Assembly: GCA_028290305.1 (NCBI GenBank)
Contig: JAQGKC010000431.1
Location: forward strand, 1-19,723
Source: Bradyrhizobium sp.
GTDB taxonomy: Bacteria; Pseudomonadota; Alphaproteobacteria; Rhizobiales; Xanthobacteraceae
Direction of reading: 5' to 3'
DNA: 19,723 nt
Shown here in pieces: positions 9,501 to 16,887 of the stretch (position 1 is the stretch's first letter; each line of letters opens with the position of its first letter). The notes under the pieces were generated by a model. It saw nothing but the letters and a program-made list of their open reading frames with translations. It was not told the DNA's origin and did not search any database. The position numbers were made by a program, and so were the translations under genes.

Positions 9501-9666
9501 CGGCGGCCTGATCGTCAGCCAGGCTTTGACGCTGTTCACGACCCCTGTGATCTATCTCTATCTCGACAGGCTCTCGAATGCGTTTTCGGGCTGGGGACGT
9601 TCTGAGACGGCCGATCAGGATCGGCACGCGGGCGACGAAGGCTCGATCAAGCAAGCCGCCGAGTGA
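6520..9666 (+). CDS. RND multidrug efflux permease (MdtB/MdtC-like, HAE1 family)
   Basis: This 1048-residue proton/drug antiporter of the inner membrane is full length for the family. The first helix is at about 13-33, followed by the periplasmic porter domain with GGSPETMASSVAQPLE (55-70). Helices 2-6 lie between about 337 and 490. The proton-relay aspartates are D403-D404 in VGFVVDDAIVMLENI, the DD pair typical of AcrB/MdtBC pumps. The C-terminal half repeats the fold and contains the conserved lysine region GIVKKNGIMMVDFA. The C-terminal tail is hydrophilic. It starts inside the adaptor stop codon. No second permease follows, unlike E. coli mdtBC, and no TolC-type channel gene is adjacent. 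It probably acts as a homotrimer using a channel encoded elsewhere. Confidence 0.95.
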   Translation: MSEGISAPFIRYPIGTSLMMAGILFVGLVAYPLLPVAPLPQVDFPTIQITATLPGGSPETMASSVAQPLERQFAQIPGIAQMTSTSYLGTAAVTIQFDLNRSIDGAANDVQGAINAASGQLPKNLPSPPTYRKVNPADSPILLLSATSDSLPLTTVSDAVDAQLAQQISQISGVAQVTIGGQQKPSVRVQVDPAKLVAKGLSLEDVRSQIAITTVDSPKGNIDGDTRAYTIYSNDQLLEAKDWNDIIIAYRNGGPLRIRDIGQAVTGPEDAKQAAWANGKRGVFLVVYKQPGANVIDTVDKIKSLLPRLVAAIPPAIKIDIISDRTQTIRAAVSDVQFTLLLTIALVVMVIFIFLRSFWATVIPTVTVPLALLGACALMWVFGYTLDNLSLMALTIAVGFVVDDAIVMLENITRYIEEGEKPLAAAFKGSSEIGFTIVSISISLVAVLIPLLLMGGIIGRLFREFAVTLTMTIFVSMVVSLTLTPMMASRFLRAHSETKHGRFYEWSERAFDAMLHAYESGLDLAMRWRLTTLMIFFATLGLSVYLFVIIPKGFFPQQDVGLISATSEAGQDVSFAEMKRRQEALGDIVRADPDVATVAMNIGGSGRAGNNGNMFITLKPRDERTASAQQIIARLRPKLEKVEGARLFMQAAQDVRLGGRPTRTQFEFTLQDANLDELNEWAPKILGKMQTLPELRDVATDQQSQGTTLQLNVNRDTASRYGIQPQLIDDTLYDAFGQRQVTQYFTQLNSYHVILEILPELQGNLDTLNKLYIKSPLTGEQVPLATFATWTSVPVRSLSISHQGQFPAITISFNLAQGVALGQATDAVQKAMSDLGAPATLNSSFQGTAQAFQQSLGTVPLLIMAALVVVYLILGILYESYIHPLTILSTLPSAGVGALAILMAFGYDFSLIALIGIILLIGIVKKNGIMMVDFAISAERDEHLSPEQSIRKAALLRFRPIMMTTMAAMLGGVPLMLGTGTGSEIRQPLGYAMVGGLIVSQALTLFTTPVIYLYLDRLSNAFSGWGRSETADQDRHAGDEGSIKQAAE

Positions 9667-9723
9667 CTTGACTTTGGCCGTGCACCGGCACATCCGGATG
9701 TTATTCATCCCGGAGCCGGATCA

Positions 9724-10287
9724 GTGAAGACTTCAGTAGCGCTTGCGACCGTCGTGGCCATCATGGCCTTGGGATCGTCCGGATTCAGCGCCGCCCAGCA
9801 GACACCAAAGTCCAAAAGCGCGCCGCGTACGGTACAAACGACGGCCGCGCCGGCAGAGCCTCCGGCCGAACCCGCAGCCTCGCCCGGCTGGACCGCGCGA
9901 TGCGCCAGCGCGAGCCGCGACGCGCCACTCGAATGCGCGATCGAGCAGACGGCTGTCCTCAGCAAAACCGGACAAGTGATCGTTCTCGTCAACATTCGCG
10001 TGCCCAGCGACACCCATACGCCCGTCGCCATGGTGCAACTGCCGCTCGGACTTAATCTGCCGGGCGGCGCCAAATTCCAGGTCGATGACGGCAACACAAC
10101 CGACTTGCAGATCCAGACCTGCGAAAACAGGGGTTGCTACGCCGGAACTCCGATCTCGCCCGATCTGCTGGTCGCCCTGAAATCCGGCAAGCAGTTGAAG
10201 CTGTCGTTTCAGAACCTCGCCAAGGAAACGATCACCATTCCGATGCCGCTTGCCGACTTCGCCGCCGCTTACGACAAGATAAAATAA
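9724..10287 (+). CDS. Invasion-associated locus B (IalB) family protein
   Basis: This is a 187-residue exported protein. The GTG start at 9724 has GGAG eight bases upstream (9712-9715). The signal peptide is at 1-24 (LATVVAIMALGSSGFSAA), then a Pro/Ala-rich linker (27-53). The IalB domain starts at WTARCA, with four cysteines at 60, 71, 133 and 138 (QTCENRGC) that likely form disulfides. Also characteristic are the VNIRVPSD and QLPLGLNLPGGAKFQVD segments. The family is named from Bartonella invasion locus B but is widespread in non-pathogenic rhizobia, where its role is unclear, so no virulence role is implied. It follows the pump by 57 bases and could be read from the same transcript. Confidence 0.88.
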   Translation: MKTSVALATVVAIMALGSSGFSAAQQTPKSKSAPRTVQTTAAPAEPPAEPAASPGWTARCASASRDAPLECAIEQTAVLSKTGQVIVLVNIRVPSDTHTPVAMVQLPLGLNLPGGAKFQVDDGNTTDLQIQTCENRGCYAGTPISPDLLVALKSGKQLKLSFQNLAKETITIPMPLADFAAAYDKIK

Positions 10288-10311
10288 CTCCGGCTTACGC
10301 TCGATACTTTT

Positions 10312-12600
10312 TTATTGTCTTGCCATTTCGGCGTCGCCGACGCTGTCGCCATCGAGCTTCTGGTCGTTGTGCATGGCGACCGTAACCCGCAGCAATCGCC
10401 CGGTAAATTCGAACGGAGCATCATAATGCGACACCGGGCTGCCGCGATCGCGCCCGATGTCGAGGCCTGACCACGAAATGAGATTGTGGAATCCAAGCTG
10501 AGTCTGCAGCGATCCCGTGGGCTCGCCATCGATCAGCAGCGTATAGGCGCTGACCCCCGTGCGTGCGCCCTTGGCCGGCGGTGTCTCGCGCACCAGGCGT
10601 TCGACGTGGACGCCGAGCCGATGCGCGCCGGCCGGGACTTTGGAAGCGGAGCTGACGATCTCATGACCGCCTCCGATGTTGAGATCGTGAACCAGAAGTC
10701 CGTCCTTGATATAGAGGCTGTAACCCGACGTCGCGTCGCCGTGTGAGATCAGAACGCCCTCCGCACCGGCCTCACCGATCTCGACATGCGCTTCGATGGT
10801 GTAGCTGCGGCTGCGCACGTCCGGCGCCACATCGGTCGGCACGTGCCCCATGCCGGCGTGGAACACGAAGCTGTTTCGCGCGCCCTGGAAGCGCGCGGCG
10901 TTCTCCGCAAAGCGCGGACCGAACCGGTCGTCGAGCGGCAGCACGTTGTGCTTCTCCGCTTCGCTCCACCACAGTTTTATCATTTCGGCGAGGCGCTCGG
11001 GCTCTTTCGCTGCGAGATCATCGACCTCGGAAAAATCCTTATCGAGATGAAACAGCTCCCATTTATCGTTCTCGAACGGCGTGCCCGGCGGATGATAGGC
11101 CACCGCCTTCCAGCCGCCGTGCCAAAGGCCGCGATGCCCGAACATCTCGAAATATTGCGGCGACGCTTTTGATGGCGCTGAAGCGTCCGCGATGGAACTG
11201 GCAAAACTTTCGCCTTCGATCGGCATTTGCGAGCGTCCCGCGATCTCCGCGGGCGCGTCGATGCCGACCAGTTCGAGCAAGGTGGGCACCAAATCGCTGG
11301 CGTGAACGAACTGATGGCGCAGTTCGCCCTTCGCGGCGACGCGTTTCGGCCAGGTCATGACGAAGGGATCGCGGATGCCGCCGCCATGGGTATTTTGTTT
11401 GTAGCGGCGCAACGGCGTGTTGGACGCCATCGCCCAGCCGTGCGGAAAATTGGTGTGCGAGTCCGGTCCGCCGATCTCGTCGATCCGCCGCAGCTTTTCC
11501 GCGATTGGCTCCGGCCTGAAATTGTACGGTCCCATCGCATTGACGAAGCCCAGCGGGCCGCCTTCCTGGCTCGAGCCATTATCCGACAGCACCAGGATCA
11601 GCGTGTTTTCGCGAACGCCGGCCTTTTCCAGGAATGCGATCAGCCGCGCCAGATGCCGGTCGGCATGATCGAGCATGCCGGCGAAGGCGGATTGCAGCCG
11701 CGTGAACACGCGCTTTTCGTCCGCGCTATGCTCGTCCCAGGCCTTCACGCCGTCATTGCGCGCGGGCATCTTGGCATCTTGCGGTATGATCCCCATCGCC
11801 TTCTGCCGCGCCATACGTTGCTCGCGCTCGACGTCCCAGCCATGCGCGAAGACCTCGTCGTACTCCCTGATAATGTCGGCGGGCGCCTGATGAGGCGCGT
11901 GACAGGCGCCGAAGGCAAGCCAGGTCAGCCAAGGCAAATCAGGCCGGTCGGCGATGTGATCGGCGATGAAGCGGATCGACTGATCGACCAGATCCGACGT
12001 CAGGTGATAACTGCTGGCATGGGTGCCGGGCGGATCGATATGGGTGTTGTCGGACACGAGTTCCGGCGCGTATTGGTCGGTCTCGGCGTCCAGGAAGCCG
12101 TAGAACCGGTCGAACCCGCGGCCCAGCGGCCAGCCATCGAACGGCCCGGTCGCGCCACTTTCCGTCAGCGGTGTGACGTGCCATTTGCCGACCATGTAAT
12201 TGCGATAGGCGTGGGCTTTGAGCATTTCCGCCAGCGTGCCAGCTTCGCGGGCGATCTTGCCGCGATAACCGGGATAACCGCTGTCGAAATTGGCAAGGCA
12301 GCCGACCCCGACGGAATGGTGGTTGCGCCCGGTCAACAGCGCCGCACGCGTGGTCGAGCACATCGCGGTGGTGTGGAAGCCGCTGTAGCGCAGGCCCTCG
12401 GCCGCGAGCCTGTCGATGGTGGGGGTTTTGATCGGCGAGCCGTAACAGCCGAAATCGGAAAAGCCGACGTCGTCGAACAGCACGACGAGGATGTTGGGCG
12501 CGCCGGCAGGCGGCTTGGGTGTCGACGGCCACCAAGGCCTGGAGCCAGCGACGGTTTTGCCGATGGTGCCGCGAAATGGCGTATTGCTGCCTGCGCTCAC
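10312..12600 (-). CDS. Arylsulfatase (formylglycine-dependent sulfatase, type I)
   Basis: This 762-residue hydrolase releases sulfate from sulfate esters, probably to scavenge sulfur. The GTG at 12600 is chosen because GGAG lies six bases before it. An in-frame ATG at 12678 would add 26 Arg-rich residues, lacks a ribosome binding site and abuts the palindrome. Numbered from the GTG, metal-binding D43-D44 are in LFDDVGFSDFGCYG. The catalytic cysteine, to be converted to formylglycine, is C81 in CSTTRAALLTGRNHH, with R85. K139 and H141 are in GKWH, and D340-N341 in LSDNG. The catalytic domain is followed by a C-terminal beta-rich, lectin-like domain from about residue 595. No signal peptide is seen, as in cytosolic Pseudomonas-type arylsulfatases. 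The active-site motif has Thr where Pro or Ala is usual. The gene is convergent with ialB and divergent from the TetR gene. Confidence 0.9.
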   Translation of the reverse strand: MSAGSNTPFRGTIGKTVAGSRPWWPSTPKPPAGAPNILVVLFDDVGFSDFGCYGSPIKTPTIDRLAAEGLRYSGFHTTAMCSTTRAALLTGRNHHSVGVGCLANFDSGYPGYRGKIAREAGTLAEMLKAHAYRNYMVGKWHVTPLTESGATGPFDGWPLGRGFDRFYGFLDAETDQYAPELVSDNTHIDPPGTHASSYHLTSDLVDQSIRFIADHIADRPDLPWLTWLAFGACHAPHQAPADIIREYDEVFAHGWDVEREQRMARQKAMGIIPQDAKMPARNDGVKAWDEHSADEKRVFTRLQSAFAGMLDHADRHLARLIAFLEKAGVRENTLILVLSDNGSSQEGGPLGFVNAMGPYNFRPEPIAEKLRRIDEIGGPDSHTNFPHGWAMASNTPLRRYKQNTHGGGIRDPFVMTWPKRVAAKGELRHQFVHASDLVPTLLELVGIDAPAEIAGRSQMPIEGESFASSIADASAPSKASPQYFEMFGHRGLWHGGWKAVAYHPPGTPFENDKWELFHLDKDFSEVDDLAAKEPERLAEMIKLWWSEAEKHNVLPLDDRFGPRFAENAARFQGARNSFVFHAGMGHVPTDVAPDVRSRSYTIEAHVEIGEAGAEGVLISHGDATSGYSLYIKDGLLVHDLNIGGGHEIVSSASKVPAGAHRLGVHVERLVRETPPAKGARTGVSAYTLLIDGEPTGSLQTQLGFHNLISWSGLDIGRDRGSPVSHYDAPFEFTGRLLRVTVAMHNDQKLDGDSVGDAEMARQ

Positions 12601-12686
12601 GGGCCACTCCCTGTACGTGCGGCCGCGGTTGGATCCGCCGGTTCGCCTAATGCGGCAATACCCTGAAGCAGCAAGCATTGCCCAGT

Positions 12687-12706
12687 ATCATAATCCGAAT
12701 TATGAT
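12687..12706. promoter_or_regulatory. Perfect palindrome, candidate TetR operator
   Basis: ATCATAATCCGAATTATGAT is a perfect 8-bp inverted repeat with a 4-base spacer. It lies in an AT-rich island between the sulfatase and TetR genes, 32 bases before the TetR ATG and 87 before the sulfatase GTG. The right arm ATTATGAT recurs at 12705-12712, giving an overlapping extra half-site. A shared operator for both divergent genes is the obvious inference. Confidence 0.65.
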
Positions 12707-12738
12707 TATGATTATTTCGCCGGGAGAAGCAATATCAG

Positions 12739-13437
12739 ATGCAGCCCCGATCGGGAGATTTTGACTTTCCCGGAGTGACGCCGTCGCGGCAGAAGCGAAG
12801 CCGCCAGACTACGCTCGCGCTGCTGCGGGCCGGCGCAGACATGCTGCAAACGCGCAGCCTTTCTGAATTGTCGATCGAGGCCCTGTGTACCAAAGTCGGC
12901 GCCACGGTCGGCGCGTTCTACAGCCGGTTCGAGAGCAAGGAGGCGTACTTCAACGCACTCATCGAACTCGCCGCGCGTGACGGCGAAAACACGTTGTCGC
13001 GGATGGAACAGAACGAGCGGCTCAGGAACGCAGGTCTTGCCGAGCTCTGTCGCCTTCTCGTCAAGGGGATCATCGGCTGGATCCGAAGCCATGAAGGCGT
13101 GCTGCGCGCCGCGCTCCAGCATGACGATACGCGGCCGGACAGATGGAGTACCTTCAAGGGGTTGGCGGGCGCGTCCGTCGCGCACGCTACGCCTCCCCTG
13201 CTCCACGCCATGGGACGAGGCCGCAAGGCCGCGAAGACGCGAAGCATTGCCTTTGGTTATCAGGTGGTGTTGGGAACACTGGTCAACGCCATCCTCAACG
13301 ATCCCGGGCCGCTATCTCTTCGCGATGGCGAAATGGAGGATCGACTGAGCAGTTGCCTGTTGCTCCTGCTTGAAGCCGAGATGAATGCAACATCGTCCGG
13401 GGCTTCTGTTCGTAAGGCTTTCCGGCACAAGAAGTAA
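12739..13437 (+). CDS. TetR/AcrR-family transcriptional regulator
   Basis: This is a 232-residue one-domain-plus-ligand-pocket regulator. The N-terminal DNA-binding helices span about 20-71, with the helix-turn-helix LSIEALCTKVGATVGAFYSRF (45-64 core) and the usual FESKEAYFNALIE continuation. The remaining roughly 160 residues form the variable ligand-binding and dimer domain, for which no ligand can be named. The ATG at 12739 has GGGAG upstream (12722-12726). It is divergent from the arylsulfatase and most likely represses it through the palindrome between them. It is convergent with livF, with only 15 bases between stops. Confidence 0.9.
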   Translation: MQPRSGDFDFPGVTPSRQKRSRQTTLALLRAGADMLQTRSLSELSIEALCTKVGATVGAFYSRFESKEAYFNALIELAARDGENTLSRMEQNERLRNAGLAELCRLLVKGIIGWIRSHEGVLRAALQHDDTRPDRWSTFKGLAGASVAHATPPLLHAMGRGRKAAKTRSIAFGYQVVLGTLVNAILNDPGPLSLRDGEMEDRLSSCLLLLLEAEMNATSSGASVRKAFRHKK

Positions 13438-13452
13438 GTCAGCAGTCGAATG

Positions 13453-14172
13453 TCAGCCGGTGCCGAGATAGACCTTCTGCACCTGCGGATCGTTGGCGAG
13501 ATCAGCCGCAGTGCCGGACAAGACGCTTTTGCCGACCTGCAGCACGGTCGCGAAGTCCGAAACTTCCAGCGCCAGTTCGATGGATTGCTCGGCGAGCAGG
13601 ATCGTCAACCCTTCCCGGTGCAGCCGGCCGAACGTCTCATACATCGACTCGACCACCGCCGGCGCGAGGCCCAACGACGGCTCATCCAGCATCAATAGTT
13701 TGGGATCGCTCATCAGCGCCCGACCGACCGCCAGCATCTGCCGCTCGCCGCCGGACATGGTGCCGGCGCGCTGGCTGCGCCGCTCGGCAAGCCTTGGAAA
13801 GATTTCGTAGACGCGATCAAGCAATATCGCGGTACGCGCCTTGTCGCGCAGCGGCGTCGCTCCCAGCAGCAGGTTGTTCTCCACGCTTTGCTGCACGAAC
13901 AGCCGCCAGCCTTCCGGCGACAATGCGAGGCCCTTGCGCACGATCGAAAACGCGGCCTGCCCGCCAATCTCCTGGCCCCGAAACAGGATCGATCCGGAAT
14001 GCACCGGGATCAGGCCGGCGACAGCATTAAGCGTTGTGGTTTTGCCGCCGCCGTTGGAGCCGAGCAGCGCGACGACGCTGCCCTCGGGCACTTCAAGCGA
14101 GACATCCGATACGCCGATCAGGTCGCCGTAGTGAACCTCCAGATGATCGATCCTGAGCAAGGGCGCGGTCAT
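13453..14172 (-). CDS. livF: Branched-chain amino acid-type ABC transporter ATP-binding protein LivF
   Basis: This is a 239-residue ATPase subunit, the last gene of the importer operon. Walker A is GSNGGGKT (38-45), the ABC signature MSGGERQ (139-145) and Walker B LLMLDEP (159-165). The segment LTILLAEQSIELAL is characteristic of LivF rather than other ABC ATPases. The ATG overlaps the livG stop (ATGA, 14169-14172), so synthesis of the two ATPases is coupled. LivF and LivG form the nucleotide-binding heterodimer under LivH and LivM. The transported compound cannot be read from this subunit. Confidence 0.95.
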   Translation of the reverse strand: MTAPLLRIDHLEVHYGDLIGVSDVSLEVPEGSVVALLGSNGGGKTTTLNAVAGLIPVHSGSILFRGQEIGGQAAFSIVRKGLALSPEGWRLFVQQSVENNLLLGATPLRDKARTAILLDRVYEIFPRLAERRSQRAGTMSGGERQMLAVGRALMSDPKLLMLDEPSLGLAPAVVESMYETFGRLHREGLTILLAEQSIELALEVSDFATVLQVGKSVLSGTAADLANDPQVQKVYLGTG

Positions 14173-14936
14173 GTCTCTGGTCCGCCCATCAGTTCGATCG
14201 GCGTGTGGCCTGCGGCGGCCTTGGCCGCGCGCTTGCCCAAATAGGCCTCAATCACCACCGGATTGCCCGTGACCTCGCGCGGGCTGCCGCGCGCGATCTC
14301 CCTGCCCTGATGAAACACCACCACACGCGTCGCCAGCGACATGATGACTTCCATGATGTGCTCGACGATCACAAGCGTGATGCCGGAGCGATGGATGTCG
14401 CGCACGAGATCGATGGCGAGTTGCACCTCGCGCTGGGTGAGGCCCGCCATCGCTTCGTCGAGCAGCAGCACCTTGGGGTCGGTGGCAAGCGCGCGTGCGA
14501 TTTCAAGCCGCTTGCGGCCCGGCGTTCCCAGCGATCGTGCCGGCGCATCCGCCAGCTTGCCTAAGCCTACGCGCTCCAGCACCCCACGGGCTTTGGCTTC
14601 CGCTTCCGAGCGATGGGAAGTGCGAAGGAACGCGCCGATCATCACGTTCTCAAGCACCGACATGCCCTCGAATGTCTGCGGCACCTGGAATGTGCGGGCG
14701 AGGCCGAGATGCGCGCGGGCCTCCGGTGTCAAGACGGTGATGTCCTGGCCTTCGAACAATACCTTGCCGGAGGTCGTCAAGAGATCGCCGGTCAGGCAAT
14801 TAAACAAGGTGGACTTGCCGGCGCCGTTCGGCCCGATCAAGCCCAGAACATCGCCCTGCTCCAGCGTGACCGACGCTGCGTCGACGGCCTTGAAACTGCC
14901 GAAGGCCTTTGTCACATCGCGGGCTTCAAGGAGCAT
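14169..14936 (-). CDS. livG: Branched-chain amino acid-type ABC transporter ATP-binding protein LivG
   Basis: This 255-residue ATPase pairs with LivF. Walker A is GPNGAGKS (35-42), Walker B VLLLDEA (155-161), and the switch histidine is H193 in VIVEHIMEVIMSL. The signature region reads LGTPGRKRLEIARAL (136-150) in place of the textbook LSGGQ; LivG proteins commonly diverge here (for example PYGQQR). The C-terminal extension REVTGNPVVIEAYLGKRAAK is typical of LivG. Its start lies inside livM (11-base overlap, 14926-14936) and its stop overlaps livF. Confidence 0.95.
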   Translation of the reverse strand: MLLEARDVTKAFGSFKAVDAASVTLEQGDVLGLIGPNGAGKSTLFNCLTGDLLTTSGKVLFEGQDITVLTPEARAHLGLARTFQVPQTFEGMSVLENVMIGAFLRTSHRSEAEAKARGVLERVGLGKLADAPARSLGTPGRKRLEIARALATDPKVLLLDEAMAGLTQREVQLAIDLVRDIHRSGITLVIVEHIMEVIMSLATRVVVFHQGREIARGSPREVTGNPVVIEAYLGKRAAKAAAGHTPIELMGGPET

Positions 14937-15918
14937 GCGCAGCTCCTGCCGCGACCGATGTCTCTGGCGTTTTGCCGCGCTTGGCCCACAGCCGGTTGAT
15001 CAACGTCAGAATGCCGCCCGGCTGAAAGCGCGCGATCAGCACGATGATGGCGCCATACACGACGAAGGTCAGGCCCGCGCCCTTGCCGCCGAGCAGATTG
15101 TTGGAGATCTCTTCCAGCGGCACCAGGATCGCAGCGCCCACCAGCGGCCCGAACAGCAGACCGGCGCCGCCCAGCGCCGCCATGATCAGGATCTTCACGG
15201 AGATCAGGATACCGAGGCCGGATTCGGGATCGACAAATCCGAACATCGTCGCATAGAGCGTGCCGGCCACGCTGGTCAGGCCGGCGCTCAGCATGAAGGC
15301 GTACAGCTTGACGCGGCTGGCAGGTGCTCCCAACGAACGCGCCGCCCGCTCGGAATCCCGGATGGCGCGCAAATAGAACCCCATCCGGCTGTCGGCCATC
15401 CACCAGGTGATACCGAGCGTCACGACCAGCACCGTCAGGAACAGATAGTAGTACGGCAGCGCCGAAATGAACGAGAGGTCGAACACGTTGCGCGGCACGG
15501 TCGGCCCGCTGAGGCCGACACCGGCACCGAGATATTCGGTGTTGGTGACGATCAACCTGACCAGTTCGGCAACCGCGATCGTCGCCATGCTGAAATAGTG
15601 ACCGGACAGGCGCAACGTCGGCACGCCGATCACAGCGGCGATCGCGACGCTCACGACGATACCGACGGGAATTCCGACCAGCGGCGACAGCGCGAAATGC
15701 GTGTACCCGCCCATCGCAGCATAGGCGCCGCAGCCGAAGAAAACGACATGCCCGACCGATACCTGGCCGGCATAGCCGCCGACGATGTTCCAGGCCGATG
15801 CGGCAATCGCGTAGAGAAGCACGAGCGCGCCGAGCCGCTGCTCGAACGGCGTCGAAAACAACAGCGGATAGGCAATCACCAGCGCAAGCGCTACCGAAGG
15901 CCATAGCAAACGCCGCAT
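14926..15918 (-). CDS. livM: Branched-chain amino acid-type ABC transporter permease LivM
   Basis: This 330-residue inner-membrane permease forms the translocation path with LivH. It has about eight to nine hydrophobic helices, and the family motif SAWNIVGGYAGQVSVGHVVF lies near residues 41-60. A conserved loop, RAIRDSERAARSLG, contacts the ATPases. The ATG at 15918 is chosen; a GTG directly before it (15921) could add one residue. The tandem 14-bp repeat lies just upstream and has moved the start away from the livH stop. The C-terminal tail after the last helix is hydrophilic and Ala-rich (TSVAAGAAHAP). Confidence 0.94.
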   Translation of the reverse strand: MRRLLWPSVALALVIAYPLLFSTPFEQRLGALVLLYAIAASAWNIVGGYAGQVSVGHVVFFGCGAYAAMGGYTHFALSPLVGIPVGIVVSVAIAAVIGVPTLRLSGHYFSMATIAVAELVRLIVTNTEYLGAGVGLSGPTVPRNVFDLSFISALPYYYLFLTVLVVTLGITWWMADSRMGFYLRAIRDSERAARSLGAPASRVKLYAFMLSAGLTSVAGTLYATMFGFVDPESGLGILISVKILIMAALGGAGLLFGPLVGAAILVPLEEISNNLLGGKGAGLTFVVYGAIIVLIARFQPGGILTLINRLWAKRGKTPETSVAAGAAHAP

Positions 15919-15922
15919 CACA

Positions 15923-15950
15923 TCTTCCCCATCAGGTCTTCCCCATCAGG
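15923..15950. repeat. Perfect 14-bp tandem duplication at the livH/livM junction
   Basis: TCTTCCCCATCAGG occurs twice in direct succession (15923-15936 and 15937-15950), spanning the end of livH and the space before livM. On the coding strand the unit is CCTGATGGGGAAGA. Removing one copy would make livH end in GLMGKM with its stop sharing a base with the livM ATG (TGATG). With both copies livH ends in GLMGKT, with its stop 13 bases before that ATG. This looks like slipped-strand duplication. Confidence 0.85.
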
Positions 15951-16795
15951 CCCTGGGGCCTAAACCAGAGGAAGCAGAGGAACAGCGAATACACCACGAT
16001 GTCCTTGTAAACGGCGCCGATCCAATACGCCGATAGCGATTCGATCACACCGATCAACAAGCCCGCGACCAGCGCGCCCGGCACGCTGCCAAAGCCACCG
16101 AGCGAGACCGTGACGAAGGCGATGATGCCCAGCGTCTCGCCGACGGTCGGCACGACGTAAAAGAAGGTCGCGATCAGTGCGCCCGCGATACCGGTCACGC
16201 CGGCCGCGATCGCCCAGGCGATCGCCTGCATGGTGTCTGGGCGGATTCCCATCAACTGCGCCGCGGCGGAATCTTCGGCAACGGCCAGCATCTTCGACCC
16301 CAGCGAAGTGCGCGTCAGCAGGATATGAAGCCCGCCGGTGACCAGCAACGCGACCCCACCGGCCAGCAGGCGCGAGGCCTGGATTCGAATCCCGAACACA
16401 TCGAAGGTGCCGCCGACAATATTTTCCGGCAATGACTGAAAGTTGGCCCCGAACCACCAGAACGCCGCGTAGCGCAACAGCAGTGCCAGCCCGAATGTCC
16501 CGAGAATCTGGGCCAGCATCGGTCCTTTCATGATGCTGCGGATAAGTCCGAAATAAACGATGACGCCGAGCGTCGCCAGCACAAGGGTTGCGACAGGTGC
16601 GCCAAGCGCCGGGCCTGCGCCAAAAAGTGTCCAGACGACGAATGCGACATACATTCCGAGCATGACGAAATCGCCATGCGCGAAGTTGACGATATTCATC
16701 ATGCCCCAGATCAGCGTGAGGCCGGAGGAAAACAGCGCGTATACCGCGCCCAGCAAAAGTCCGCCGACGATTACCTGAACAAGAATGGAGGACAT
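15932..16795 (-). CDS. livH: Branched-chain amino acid-type ABC transporter permease LivH
   Basis: This is a 287-residue permease with about eight transmembrane helices, the partner of LivM. The N-terminus MSSILVQVIVGGLLLGAVYA and the motif LIWGMMNIVNFAHGDFVMLG are diagnostic of LivH. A loop containing AVAEDSAAAQLMGI faces the ATPase. The ATG at 16795 gives the normal family length; the frame is open to a GTG at 16864, but those 23 residues are polar and unlike LivH. The ribosome binding site before 16795 is weak. The C-terminus has been altered by the 14-bp tandem repeat. It is separated from the binding-protein gene by a terminator. Confidence 0.94.
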   Translation of the reverse strand: MSSILVQVIVGGLLLGAVYALFSSGLTLIWGMMNIVNFAHGDFVMLGMYVAFVVWTLFGAGPALGAPVATLVLATLGVIVYFGLIRSIMKGPMLAQILGTFGLALLLRYAAFWWFGANFQSLPENIVGGTFDVFGIRIQASRLLAGGVALLVTGGLHILLTRTSLGSKMLAVAEDSAAAQLMGIRPDTMQAIAWAIAAGVTGIAGALIATFFYVVPTVGETLGIIAFVTVSLGGFGSVPGALVAGLLIGVIESLSAYWIGAVYKDIVVYSLFLCFLWFRPQGLMGKT

Positions 16796-16887
16796 CAAGC
16801 CGCTTGTCTTTTCGATCGGGCCGCTGGGGTCATGGATGGCAATCGATTGCAGCCGATCGTCCACACGAACGGCAGCCTCGGCAAGAG

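Noticed and set aside
10288..10330. T-rich run between ialB and the sulfatase as a terminator
   Set aside because: There is a T-run near 10308-10316 but no convincing stem before it on either strand.
11227..12666. Long plus-strand open frame (479 codons) opposite the arylsulfatase
   Set aside because: It is antisense to a gene with clear catalytic motifs. High G/C at third positions keeps the opposite strand open, and its translation is Arg/Gly-rich with no recognisable domain.
14341..15906. Plus-strand open frame (521 codons) opposite livG and livM
   Set aside because: It lies antisense to two unmistakable ABC transporter genes, and its product is a low-complexity Arg/His/Gln-rich sequence.
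16796..16864. GTG-started N-terminal extension of LivH
   Set aside because: It adds 23 polar residues before a standard LivH N-terminus, without family support.
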